Positions 18,225 to 26,568 of a stretch of 64,000 nt of DNA are shown here, one piece after another. Within the stretch, counting starts at the first letter, position 1; every line of letters begins with the position of its first letter. Origin of the DNA: Actinacidiphila glaucinigra (lineage in GTDB: Bacteria; Actinomycetota; Actinomycetes; Streptomycetales; Streptomycetaceae); contig NZ_FZOF01000005.1 in assembly GCF_900188405.1 (NCBI RefSeq), forward strand, positions 124,001 through 188,000. The letters are read 5' to 3'. The notes beneath the pieces are model-generated. The model saw only the letters and a list, made by a program, of their open reading frames with translations, was not told where the DNA came from and searched no databases. The position numbers were made by a program, and so were the translations under genes.

Positions 18225-19185
18225 GCTCTCCCCCGCCGTGCGGCGGGGTGCGGTCAGGCTCCCCACCCCCGCCTGGTTCCAGGCGTACGGGGTGTACGCG
18301 GCGGTGGCCGTACTGGTCCTGTTCAACGCCGTCTTCACCGACCACTTCCTGACCGGGGCCAACCTGCGGACCCAACTCGTCCAGGTGGCCCCGGTGGTGA
18401 TCGTGGCACTCGGCATGGCGCTGGTGATCGGTACCGAGGGGGTGGACCTGTCGGTGGGGTCCGTCATGGCCCTCGCCGCGGCCCTGCTCCCGCTGTACCT
18501 GGGCTACGGACTGCTGTCCGCGCTGCTCATGGCACTCGCCGCCGGGGCGGTGGTGGGCGCGGTCAACGGCACGCTGGTGGCGGTGGTGGGGCTGCAGCCC
18601 ATCGTGGCCACCCTCGCGCTCTTCGTGGGCGGCCGGGGGCTGGCGCTGGTCCTGGCCGACGGGCAGCTCAAGCAGATCGCCAACCCGGGCCTGCTGGGCC
18701 TGGGCACCGACGACGTCCTGGGCGTCCCCGTGGTCGTGCTGATCGCCGGTGTGCTCGCCCTGCTCGTCGCCGGGGTCGTGCACCGCACCACCTTCGGGCG
18801 CCGGTTGGTCGCGATCGGCGGCAACCGCGCCGCCGCCGGGCTGGCCGGACTGCCGGTGAAGCGGGTGCTGATCGGCGTGTACGTAGTATGCGGGGTGCTC
18901 GCCGCCCTGGCCGGGGTGCTGGCCACGGCCCGTCTGACGGCCAGTGACCCGTCCACCCTCGGCACCCTGATGGAGCTGTCCGCGATCACCGCGGTGGTGG
19001 TGGGCGGCACCCCGCTCACCGGCGGGTCCGTGCGCGTCCTCGGCACGGTCTGCGGGGCACTGCTGATGCAGCTGCTGCGGGCCACCCTGGTCAAGCACGA
19101 TCTGCCCGACTCCACCGCGCAGATGGCCCAGGCCGTCATCATCCTCGTCGCCGTCTACGTCGCCCGGGAGCGTCGATCCCGATGA
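18217..19185 (+). CDS. Sugar ABC permease, YtfT-like
   Basis: 322 residues, eight to ten hydrophobic segments, with the permease signatures GTEGVDLSVGSVMALAAALL and AVVVGGTPLTGGSVRVLGTV. It partners the YjfF-like permease that follows; the YtfQRT-YjfF system is unusual among sugar importers in having two different permeases, and the same arrangement is present here. It overlaps the ATPase gene by eight bases and the next gene by four. Confidence 0.93.
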   Translation: MAELSPAVRRGAVRLPTPAWFQAYGVYAAVAVLVLFNAVFTDHFLTGANLRTQLVQVAPVVIVALGMALVIGTEGVDLSVGSVMALAAALLPLYLGYGLLSALLMALAAGAVVGAVNGTLVAVVGLQPIVATLALFVGGRGLALVLADGQLKQIANPGLLGLGTDDVLGVPVVVLIAGVLALLVAGVVHRTTFGRRLVAIGGNRAAAGLAGLPVKRVLIGVYVVCGVLAALAGVLATARLTASDPSTLGTLMELSAITAVVVGGTPLTGGSVRVLGTVCGALLMQLLRATLVKHDLPDSTAQMAQAVIILVAVYVARERRSR

Positions 19186-20210
19186 AGTCACTCACCACGC
19201 CCCGCTCCGCCGGGGCCGCACCGGAGCCGCCCGCGGTGGCGGCGGCCCGCGCCGGGGACCGGCGGCGGCTTGCCGTACTGGTGCAGCGGCAGGGCGTACT
19301 CGCCGTCCTGCTGCTGCTGGTGCTGGTCTCCTCCTTCGTCTTCCCGTCCTTCGGAACCCTCGACAACGCGCGGAACGTCACCGTCCAGGCCTCGTTCCTG
19401 GCGATCGTGGCGCTCGGCATGACGCTCGTGGTCATCACCGGCGGCATCGACCTGTCGGTCGGCTCGGTCTTCGCGCTCGGCGGCGTCCTCGCCGCGTGGG
19501 CGTCGCAGTACGGGATGCTGCCGGCGCTGCTGCTGCCGCTCGCGGTGTGCGGTCTGCTCGGCACCGTGCACGGCCTGCTCATCGCGCGGGCGGGGATGGC
19601 CCCGTTCATCGTCACGCTGGCGGGCCTGCTGGCGGCCCGGGGACTGCTGCTGGCCCTGACCGACGAGGGCGCCGACACCTATCTGGTGCCGCACGGTTCG
19701 GCCTTCGCGGAGCTCGGGCAGGGCACCGTGGCCGGGTTCGGCCACCCGGTCCTGATCGCGCTGGTGCTGTTCGCCGCCGGCGGACTGGTGCTCCAGCGGA
19801 CGTCGTTCGGGCAGTCCCTGTTCGCGGTGGGCGGCAGCCCGGACGCGGCCACGCTGATGGGGCTGCCGGTGGCCAGGACCCGGGTGCTGGTCTACACGAT
19901 CAGCGGGCTGCTCGCGGGCTTCGCGGGGGCACTGAACGCCGCCCGGCTGTCCTCCGGCGTGACCATCATCGGCGTCGGCATGGAGCTGGACGCCATCGCC
20001 GCGGTCGTCATCGGCGGCACGCTGCTGGTCGGCGGTGCGGGTTCGGTCAGCGGCACCCTGTGGGGCGTCCTGGTGCTGGCGGTGATCCAGAACCTCATCA
20101 ACCAGATCGGCTCCCTCAATTCCTCGTACCAATCGGTGGTCAGCGGCGGCTTCCTTATCGTGGTGGTCGTGGCCCAGCGGTATCTCGCGCGGGGTCCGCG
20201 CACCACATGA
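19182..20210 (+). CDS. Sugar ABC permease, YjfF-like
   Basis: 342 residues with a charged N-terminal tail of about 35 residues, then eight to ten hydrophobic segments. Signatures: VVITGGIDLSVGSVFALGG and AVVIGGTLLVGGAGSVSGTL. It is the second permease of the heterodimer, starting at an ATGA overlap with the previous gene. No further structural gene lies before the regulator at 20274. Confidence 0.93.
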   Translation: MKSLTTPRSAGAAPEPPAVAAARAGDRRRLAVLVQRQGVLAVLLLLVLVSSFVFPSFGTLDNARNVTVQASFLAIVALGMTLVVITGGIDLSVGSVFALGGVLAAWASQYGMLPALLLPLAVCGLLGTVHGLLIARAGMAPFIVTLAGLLAARGLLLALTDEGADTYLVPHGSAFAELGQGTVAGFGHPVLIALVLFAAGGLVLQRTSFGQSLFAVGGSPDAATLMGLPVARTRVLVYTISGLLAGFAGALNAARLSSGVTIIGVGMELDAIAAVVIGGTLLVGGAGSVSGTLWGVLVLAVIQNLINQIGSLNSSYQSVVSGGFLIVVVVAQRYLARGPRTT

Positions 20211-20273
20211 CCGTGCCGGTGCCGGTGGACCGCGCGCGGCCCTCCGGCACCGGCCCAACCCGGAGGGAGCGCC

Positions 20274-21290
20274 GTGGGCGTCAGCCTCAAGGACGTCGCG
20301 CAGCGCGCGGGAGTGTCCATCAAGACCGTCTCGAACGTCGTGAACGGCTACCAGCACGTCACACCCGCGATGCGGGCGCGGGTCCAGCAGGCGATCGACG
20401 AACTGGGCTACCGGCCCAACCTCACCGCCCGGCACCTGCGCAAGGGCCGCACCGGCATCATCGCGCTGGCGCTGCCGGAGCTCGGCAACCCGTACTTCGC
20501 CGAGCTGGCCGGCGCCGTCATCGACGCCGCCGCGCGCCACGACTACACCGTGCTGCTCGACCACACCGCGGGCGAACGGCGCAAGGAGATCCTGGTGACG
20601 CAGGGCTTCCGCACCCATGTGATCGACGGGCTGATCCTCTCGCCGATCGAGCTGGAGACGCCGGACCTGCTCGCCCGCACCGACAGCTCACCGCTGGTGC
20701 TCCTCGGGGAGCGCGAGTACGACGCCCCTTACGACCACATCGTGATCGACAACGTGGCCGCGGCGCGCAGCGCGGTACGGCATCTGGCGGGGACGGGACG
20801 GCGGCGGATCGCCTTCATCGGCGCCCGCAGCGAGATCGCCCGGCAGCCCGCGCACCTGAGACTGCGCGGCTGGCGCGAGGAACTGGCCGCCTGCGGGCTG
20901 CCGCACGGCGACGACCTGGTCGCCACGGCCTCCGGGTACGGGCGGGCCGACGGCGCCCAGGCGATGGCCGACCTGCTGGACCGCGGGGCCCGGCCGGACG
21001 CGGTGTTCGCCTACAACGACCTCCAGGCCATCGGCGCCCTGCGGGTGCTCACCACCCGGGGGCTGCGGGTGCCGGAGGACGTGGCGCTCGTGGGCTTCGA
21101 CGACATCGAGGAGGGGCGCTACGGCACGATCACCCTGACCACGGTCTCCCCCGACAAAAAGGCGATCGCCCGCCAGGCCGTCGACTGCCTCGTGCAGCGG
21201 CTGACCGGGGCGCCGGACGCCCCGCCGCGCCGCGTGCGGCCCGGCTTCGACCTGGTCGTCCGCGAGTCCACCCTGGGCCGCGGTCACTGA
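20274..21290 (+). CDS. LacI-family repressor of the GH2/YtfQ-like island
   Basis: 338 residues. HTH: SLKDVAQRAGVSIKTVSNVV; sugar-binding core: IIALALPELGNPYFAELAGA and VALVGFDDIEEGRYGTITL. The GTG at 20274 is preceded by CGGAGGGAGC. It is 63 bases after the last permease gene on the same strand, hence probably in the operon it controls. The proposed operators are the CAACGTTG-centred sites at 11592-11607 and 11835-11847. Its recognition helix (IKTVSNV) differs from that of the fructan LacI (AKTVSRV) by two residues. Confidence 0.92.
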   Translation: MGVSLKDVAQRAGVSIKTVSNVVNGYQHVTPAMRARVQQAIDELGYRPNLTARHLRKGRTGIIALALPELGNPYFAELAGAVIDAAARHDYTVLLDHTAGERRKEILVTQGFRTHVIDGLILSPIELETPDLLARTDSSPLVLLGEREYDAPYDHIVIDNVAAARSAVRHLAGTGRRRIAFIGARSEIARQPAHLRLRGWREELAACGLPHGDDLVATASGYGRADGAQAMADLLDRGARPDAVFAYNDLQAIGALRVLTTRGLRVPEDVALVGFDDIEEGRYGTITLTTVSPDKKAIARQAVDCLVQRLTGAPDAPPRRVRPGFDLVVRESTLGRGH

Positions 21291-21352
21291 CCCGGCCGGC
21301 CGCCGGGCGCGGGCCGGTTCGGCGCCGTACTGCCGCGCGTCGAGGCGGAGTT

Positions 21353-21384
21353 CCGGCGGGGGCCGTACGAACGGCCCTCGCCGG
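21353..21384 (+). terminator. Hairpin terminator after the LacI gene
   Basis: CCGGCGGGGGCCGT and ACGGCCCTCGCCGG pair over 14 positions with one G-T wobble around the loop ACGA, about 60 bases past the stop codon. Confidence 0.6.
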
Positions 21385-21451
21385 TCGGCCCACGCGACGA
21401 GGCCGCCGCGGCGCGCGCACCGGCAGGTGAGCGCGGCTGCCGGCGGCCGGG

Positions 21452-21719
21452 CTAGGCCGTGTCGTCACATGAGCTCCCCCAGCTACCGCTGGGAGGTGCC
21501 CCCACCGCCCGAAGGGCGGGCCCCGCGGTTCCCCCAGCTTGCGCTGGGAGGTGCCCTCAGTGCGGTGCATCGCAAGGCGGAGAGTCGTCCTCGTAGTGGG
21601 CTACTCGGACGATTCGACAACGCAGCGTGGGGGCACCTCCCAGCGAAGCTGGGGGAGTGCCGCGGGGTGGGGGCACCCCCGGCCGAAGGCTGGGGAAGGG
21701 CGTTGACGACACGACCTAG
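21452..21719. mobile_element. MITE-like non-coding element with CTAG target duplication
   Basis: The ends are inverted repeats: CTAGGCCGTGTCGTCA at 21452-21467 and TGACGACACGACCTAG at 21704-21719, one mismatch in 16. The outer CTAG on each side looks like a four-base target duplication, leaving an element of about 260 bases. Inside are two direct copies of a CCCCCAGCT-NNN-GCTGGGAGGTGCC module (about 21475-21506 and 21533-21558) and two inverted copies (about 21628-21661 and 21667-21697), around a central hairpin (CGTCCTCGTAG and CTACTCGGACG). The whole element can fold into a long hairpin. It has no transposase, so it would move only with a transposase in trans. Confidence 0.75.
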
Positions 21720-21904
21720 AGCGTGCCGCCCATCCGGCTGGCCAGTTGGTCGAGGGTGATGCCGTACGGCACGAGGAAGGCCGCGATCCTCCGGTCCTCG
21801 ACCGGGTCGGGCAGGACCCGCTCGGCCTCGTCGGCGACCTCCGCGAGGCCCGCCTTGCGCAGCATCACCACGAAATGGTCCCTGGTGTACTCCACCGTCA
21901 CCAC
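21716..21904 (-). CDS. Small conserved-looking protein of unknown function
   Basis: 62 residues from GTG at 21904 (TTG at 21907 and GTG at 21901 are equally possible; no strong ribosome binding site). The sequence includes YTRDHFVVMLRKAGL, AERVLPDPVEDRRIAAFLVP and YGITLDQLASRMGGTL: soluble, balanced composition, unlike antisense noise. I do not recognise the family. Its TAG stop codon coincides with the CTAG duplicated by the neighbouring mobile element, so the insertion preserved the reading frame. Confidence 0.6.
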   Translation of the reverse strand: MVTVEYTRDHFVVMLRKAGLAEVADEAERVLPDPVEDRRIAAFLVPYGITLDQLASRMGGTL

Positions 21905-22286
21905 CAAGTTCCGGTCAGGGGCCGCCGAGGTCGACGCGCACCGTGGGCGAGGACGGCGACGGCGGCGGGGGAGCCTCCGCGGCGGGAGGCACGACGCGGT
22001 CGCCGGCGGCTGAGCCCGTCATCCCTGGCCGTCCCTTCGCGGGTCACCGAGTGCCGGCCGGTGAGTGATCGCCGGCCCACCGCCCCCATGCGAACAATCT
22101 ACGACGGCCCGTATCGGGGCGCCCTTCCCAGCCTCGGACCTTTCTTTACCTACCGTTCGTTCCAGATTGTGCTAGCCTCCGATGGCAGGCCGGGAAGTAC
22201 GGCCCGCCAGAACCCCGACATCGCACGGAACGGGAGCACCCCGCGGCCGGCCGCAGGCCGCCCGCGGGCACCCGGAGGGAGCAGAC
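21905..22286. other. Divergent gap upstream of the SDR gene
   Basis: About 380 bases. It contains the promoter region of the SDR gene with a TetR-type motif at 22152-22163 and ends with GGAGGGAGC before the ATG at 22287. No gene is supported in the rest. Confidence 0.5.
22152..22163. promoter_or_regulatory. Probable TetR operator before the SDR gene
   Basis: ACCGTTCGTTCC here is the reverse complement of GGAACGAACGGT; the promoter of the TetR gene has GGAACGAACAGT at 23694-23705. Eleven of 12 bases agree, and both sites lie in AT-richer promoter-like DNA, so both are probably bound by the same TetR protein. Confidence 0.6.
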
Positions 22287-23048
22287 ATGTCCAGCCGTCT
22301 GGAATCCAAGGTCGTCATCGTCACCGGAGGGACGTCGGGCATGGGCGCGGCCTTCGCCAGGCGCGCCGCGTCCGAGGGCGCGACCGTCGTCATCGGCGCA
22401 CGCGACAAGGCGCGCGGCGAGGCGGCCGTGGCCGGGATCGCGGCCGCGGGCGGCCGCGCGTCCTTCCTGCCGACGGACGTCACCACGGAGGACGACGTGT
22501 CCCGCCTGGTCGACTACGCGGTGACCGAATTCGGCGGCCTGCACGGGGCGTTCAACAACGCCGGCGGCGGCGACAACCAGCGCACCTTCGGCACGACCGA
22601 CGCCGCCTTCTGGGACCACATGATCGCCACCAACCTGACCAGCGTCTTCTACAGCCTGAAGCACGAACTCCCGGCGATCACCGCCTCGGGCGGCGGGTCG
22701 ATCGTGAACAACGCCTCGACGGCGGCCGTGGTGGGCGACGCGGGCATGCCGGCCTATGTGGCGGCCAAGCACGGCGTGGTGGGCCTGACCCGTTCCGCGG
22801 CACTCGACTCCGCGAAGGCGGGCGTACGCGTCAACGCGCTGGTGACCGGTCTGATCGACACCCCGCTGTGGCGCTCCGCCATCCAGGCGTACCCCGAGAT
22901 CGAGGACCGGTTCCTGGGGCAGATCCCCACCGGGCGGCCGGGCGCGGAGGAGGACGTGGCCGCCTTCGCCGCCTTCCTGCTGAGCGACGAGAGCAGGTTC
23001 GTCAACGGTGCCGCGCTCGCCATCGACGGCGGCTTCACCGCGCGATGA
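22287..23048 (+). CDS. Short-chain dehydrogenase/reductase
   Basis: 253 residues of the classical SDR family. Cofactor motif TGGTSGMGAAFA near the N-terminus, NNAGGGDN, catalytic Ser in IVNNAST, and the YVAAK motif with Tyr and Lys; the C-terminal GAALAIDGGFTAR is a standard SDR ending. It should interconvert an alcohol and a carbonyl with NAD(P). The acidic position after the second strand is replaced by GARDKARG, favouring NADP. The ATG follows GGAGGGAGC. It converges with the TetR gene 42 bases away and shares its promoter motif, so it is the likely target of that repressor. Confidence 0.93.
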   Translation: MSSRLESKVVIVTGGTSGMGAAFARRAASEGATVVIGARDKARGEAAVAGIAAAGGRASFLPTDVTTEDDVSRLVDYAVTEFGGLHGAFNNAGGGDNQRTFGTTDAAFWDHMIATNLTSVFYSLKHELPAITASGGGSIVNNASTAAVVGDAGMPAYVAAKHGVVGLTRSAALDSAKAGVRVNALVTGLIDTPLWRSAIQAYPEIEDRFLGQIPTGRPGAEEDVAAFAAFLLSDESRFVNGAALAIDGGFTAR

Positions 23049-23090
23049 GGACGGAGGCCGGCCGGGAGGCGCGGATCGGCCGCCGGCGAG

Positions 23091-23672
23091 TCAGCCGAGA
23101 GCGTCCAGGGCGGCGTCGACGACGGCCGTCAGCGCCTCCCGGTCGGGGTTGATGGCCCCCATGACCCGCAGGCCGTGCATCGTGACGACGAGGTACCGCG
23201 CGAGGTCCCGCGCGTCGCGCTTGCCGGACACCTGGCCGTCCGCCTGCGCCTGTGCGACGACCTGCGCCAGCGCGTCCTCCAGAAGGGCGGTCGTCGACTC
23301 CACGTGCGTGGCGACCCGCGGATCGTGGGCGACGCGCTCCATGGCCGCACCGACGATCAGGCAGGCCCGCCGGCTGCCGTCGCGCGCGATCTCGTCGACC
23401 GCGGCGACCAGCACCTCACGGAGCAGTTCGCGACCGGGGGCGCCGGAGCGCAGGACCTCGACCAGGGGCAGCGCGTACTGCTCCCGGTAGCGGTCCATGG
23501 CCGCCAGGTACAGCCCCTCCTTGCTGCCGAAGGCCGCGTACAGCGAGCCGCGGCCGACGCCGGTGGCGTCCACCAGGTCCTGGACCGACGTGCCCTCGTA
23601 GCCCTTGGTGCGGAAGGCGTTCATCGCTGCCTCCACGGCCGTGTCGGTGTCGAACTCCCTCACGCGTGCCAT
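23091..23672 (-). CDS. TetR-family repressor
   Basis: 193 residues: TetR N-terminal HTH (AMNAFRTKGYEGTSVQDLVD, then ATGVGRGSLYAAFGSKEGLY) and an all-helical ligand domain similar to YcdC/AcrR types. The ATG is preceded by a region containing GGAACGAACAGT, repeated before the SDR gene. It is divergent from the eroded MFS pump gene at 23761, a usual partner for such regulators. Autoregulation and control of the SDR are inferred from the shared motif. Confidence 0.92.
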   Translation of the reverse strand: MARVREFDTDTAVEAAMNAFRTKGYEGTSVQDLVDATGVGRGSLYAAFGSKEGLYLAAMDRYREQYALPLVEVLRSGAPGRELLREVLVAAVDEIARDGSRRACLIVGAAMERVAHDPRVATHVESTTALLEDALAQVVAQAQADGQVSGKRDARDLARYLVVTMHGLRVMGAINPDREALTAVVDAALDALG

Positions 23673-23693
23673 GGGCGGAGTGTACGCCTATCC

Positions 23694-23705
23694 GGAACGA
23701 ACAGT
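23694..23705. promoter_or_regulatory. Probable TetR autoregulatory operator
   Basis: GGAACGAACAGT, 21 bases upstream of the TetR start and within the divergent promoter toward 23761; it matches the inverted site at 22152-22163 in 11 of 12 positions. Confidence 0.6.
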
Positions 23706-23760
23706 CCAGTTTACTCCTCCACCCCCTCCCCCCAGCCCCCCTTCCCCGAGGAGCACGACC

Positions 23761-24237
23761 ATGTCCGACGACACCCCCGCACCCGACCCGCGGCGCTGCT
23801 GGACCCCGGCTCCTCCTACGCCTCCGTGGCACTCGCCGAGATCGTCGTCGGCGCCGGCATCGGCACGGCGTTCATGCCCGCCTTCAGCCTGGGCGCCCAC
23901 GGCGTCGAGGCGCGTGACGCGGGCGTGGCCTCGGCGATGACCAGCACCGCGCAGCAGGTGGGCGGCTCCATCGGGACCGCGCTGCTCAACACCGTCGCCG
24001 CCGGCGCCACCGCCGGGTACCTGGCCTCCCACCGCGGCTCCGCCGGACCTGACCGGCCGCTCCCTGGTGCACGGCTTCTCGGTCGCCTACTGGTGGGGCG
24101 CCGGGATCCTGGCCCTGGCCGCGCTGATCGCGTACGTCGCCGTCGACGCGGACGGGACGGCGCGGGGGCGGATCATCCGGCGCCGGATCGTCCGGCGAGG
24201 GAACACACAGGATCCGGAACTCCAGCACAGGGAGTGA
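23761..24237 (+). pseudogene. Eroded MFS (DHA2-type) efflux gene, C-terminal remnant
   Basis: The ATG at 23761 starts MSDDTPAPDP, a plausible N-terminus, but within about 13 codons the homologous frame switches to that of the last part of a 14-helix drug pump: LDPGSSYASVALAEIVVGAG, GIGTAFMPAFSLGAHGVEAR, DAGVASAMTSTAQQVGGSIG and TALLNTVAAGATAGYL. A second shift near 24045 is needed to reach LVHGFSVAYWWGAGILALAA and the stop at 24235-24237. Most of the transporter body is missing, so an internal deletion plus frameshifts destroyed the gene. It lies divergent from the TetR gene that presumably once controlled it. Confidence 0.8.
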
Positions 24238-24367
24238 CCAGGCCGCCGCGACATCTCCGGGAAGCCCGGCGACCGCGGACACGAAACGTACATATGGGTA
24301 ATTCTTTTATGGGGCGGACGCACCACGCCGACGGGCCGCCGCCCGGCCGCCGGAGGAGGGTGAGGGC

Positions 24368-26494
24368 ATGGACGCTGCGGGCCCCCCGGCCGCCACCGGC
24401 TTCGGGGCGGTGTCGCTCGACACCGTCCTGGCCGGGGCGCTGCGGGACAGCGAGGCGTCCGTGGGCGCGGTCTACCTGCTCCCGCCCGGGGAGCCGGTCC
24501 TGCGGCTGGCGGTGCTGAGCGGCGTCTCCCGGCAGACCGCCGTGCCGTGGACGCGGGTGGCGCTGACCGACCACACCCCGGTGGCCGACGCCGTACGCGA
24601 GCGCCGCCTGGTGTGGGTCGGCGGCCAGGAGGAGATGGCGCGCACCTACCCCCGTCTCGCGCTGATGCTGCCCTACCCTTTCGCGCTGGCCGCCGCGCCG
24701 GTCACGGACGGCACCAGCACGCCGGGCGGGCTGGTCCTGCAGTGGCCCGGTACGCACCCGCCGCACCCGAGCCCGCGGGAGCGGGCCGCGATCGACACCG
24801 CCTGCCGCGACCTGCTGGCGCTGCTGCGGAGCGCCGAGGAACAGGGCCGGCCGCTCGCCGCGCCCCGGGAACCGCGGATACTGCCGCCGCCGCGCCCGCG
24901 CGCGGCATGGCCGGCCGAGGCGCAGTCGGCGGTGGACTTCGCCGAACGCCTCCCCGGGGGCTGCTGCACCCTGGACCTGGACGGCCGGATCCTCTTCGCC
25001 ACCACCGAGGCCGGCCGCCTCCTGGGCGCGGACGTCACCGAACTCCTCGGCGCCTGCCTGTGGAAGGTCCTGCCGTGGCTGGACGAGCCCGTCGTCGAGG
25101 ACCACTACCGGGCCGCGACGATCAGCGGGCAGCCGGCCTCCTTCACCGCCTCGCCGCCCGCGGGCCCTTGCCTGTCCTTCCACCTCTACCCCGGCTCCTC
25201 CGGTGTCAGCGTCCGCATCGTCCCCGCCGCCCTCCCCACCGACCCCGCACGGGTGCTGCGCCCCGCGCCGCCCGCCGAACCCGGCCGGGCGGCCGTCCTC
25301 TACCACCTGATGCACCTCGCGGCCACGCTCACCGAGGCGATCGGCGTGCGCGACGTCGCCGACCAGGCCGCCGACCAACTGCTGCCCGCCTTCGGTGCCC
25401 AGGCCCTGGCGCTCATGACGGCGGAGGACGGCCGGCTGCGGATCATCGGCCACCGCGGCTACCCCTCCGAGCTCATGGAACGCTTCGACGCGGCCCCGCT
25501 GACCTCGGACACCCCCGCCGTCCGGGCCATGACCACCGGCGTCCCCGGCTTCTTCCCGACCTTCGCCGAGCTCCGGCGGGCCTACCCGCCCGCCGTCCAC
25601 CAGGACGGCATGGGTTCCTGGGCCTTCCTACCGCTGATCACCTCGGGCCGTCCCGTCGGCTCGCTGGTGCTCGCCTACGAGCGGCCCCGCCCCTTCACCG
25701 ACGAGGAGCGCACCGTCCTCACCTCCGCCGCCGGGCTGATCGCCCAGGCCCTGGACCGGGCGCGCCTGTACGACGCCAAGCACCGCCTCGCACAACGACT
25801 GCAGGAGGGCCTGCTCCCCCGGACCCTCCCGTGTGTGCCCGGCCTGGACGTCGCGGCCCGCTACCTGCCGGCCGGCCGCGGCATGGGCATCGGCGGCGAC
25901 TTCTACGACCTCATCCGGCTCGGCACGCACCTCGCGGGCGCGGCCATCGGCGACGTGCAGGGGCACAACGTCAGCGCCGCGGCACTGATGGGGCAGGTCC
26001 GCACGGCCGTCCACGCCACCGCGGGCGCTCCGCCCGACGAGGTCCTGGCCCGCACCAACCGCCTGCTCACCGACCTGGACCCGGGTCTGTTCACCAGCTG
26101 CCTGTACGTCCAGCTGGACCTGGCGCACCACCGGGCCCGGCTGGCCACCGCGGGCCACCTGCCGCCGCTGCTGCGCCACCCCGACGGGCACGTCGAGGTC
26201 CTCGACCTGGCGCCGGGGCTGCTCCTGGGCATCGACCCCCACGCCACCTACCCGCCGACCGAGATCCCCCTGCCGCCCGGCGCGCTGCTCGCCCTGTACA
26301 CCGACGGTCTGGTCGAGACTCCGGGCGCCGACATCGAGGACGGCATCGCCGCGCTCGCCGGCCGTCTCGCACGCGCCGGGACCGGGACCGTCGACGAGGT
26401 CGCCGACGCGCTCGTGCACCACGCGGAGCAGTCACCGGCGCGCAGCGACGACATCGCGCTGCTGCTCATCCAGGCGCGGCGCGAAGGCGGTTGA
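24368..26494 (+). CDS. GAF-PAS-GAF sensor protein serine phosphatase (SpoIIE/PP2C type)
   Basis: 708 residues, soluble. Approximate order: N-terminal GAF-like domain (20-150), PAS domain (190-275, LDLDGRILFATTEAGRLLGA), second GAF (325-465), a short helix, then a SpoIIE-type PP2C phosphatase (490-705) with metal motifs GGDFYDLI, GDVQGHN, YTDGL and SDDIALLL. In actinobacteria such proteins dephosphorylate anti-sigma-factor antagonists and so activate stress sigma factors; no kinase or antagonist partner is encoded next to it. It is preceded by GGAGGAGGGTGAGG and a gap with GGGTAATTC at about 24296, which could be a stress-sigma minus-10 element but lacks a clear minus-35. Confidence 0.92.
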   Translation: MDAAGPPAATGFGAVSLDTVLAGALRDSEASVGAVYLLPPGEPVLRLAVLSGVSRQTAVPWTRVALTDHTPVADAVRERRLVWVGGQEEMARTYPRLALMLPYPFALAAAPVTDGTSTPGGLVLQWPGTHPPHPSPRERAAIDTACRDLLALLRSAEEQGRPLAAPREPRILPPPRPRAAWPAEAQSAVDFAERLPGGCCTLDLDGRILFATTEAGRLLGADVTELLGACLWKVLPWLDEPVVEDHYRAATISGQPASFTASPPAGPCLSFHLYPGSSGVSVRIVPAALPTDPARVLRPAPPAEPGRAAVLYHLMHLAATLTEAIGVRDVADQAADQLLPAFGAQALALMTAEDGRLRIIGHRGYPSELMERFDAAPLTSDTPAVRAMTTGVPGFFPTFAELRRAYPPAVHQDGMGSWAFLPLITSGRPVGSLVLAYERPRPFTDEERTVLTSAAGLIAQALDRARLYDAKHRLAQRLQEGLLPRTLPCVPGLDVAARYLPAGRGMGIGGDFYDLIRLGTHLAGAAIGDVQGHNVSAAALMGQVRTAVHATAGAPPDEVLARTNRLLTDLDPGLFTSCLYVQLDLAHHRARLATAGHLPPLLRHPDGHVEVLDLAPGLLLGIDPHATYPPTEIPLPPGALLALYTDGLVETPGADIEDGIAALAGRLARAGTGTVDEVADALVHHAEQSPARSDDIALLLIQARREGG

Positions 26495-26500
26495 CGCCGC

Positions 26501-26538
26501 CTGGGCCGTCACCGGGCAGCTCGCCCCGGTGACGGCCC
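26501..26538. terminator. Bidirectional hairpin terminator
   Basis: A 15-bp perfect stem (TGGGCCGTCACCGGG and its complement) between the convergent genes ending at 26494 and 26569. Confidence 0.85.
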
Positions 26539-26568
26539 AAGCTCCTCGCGGGAGGGGAATCCCGGTCG

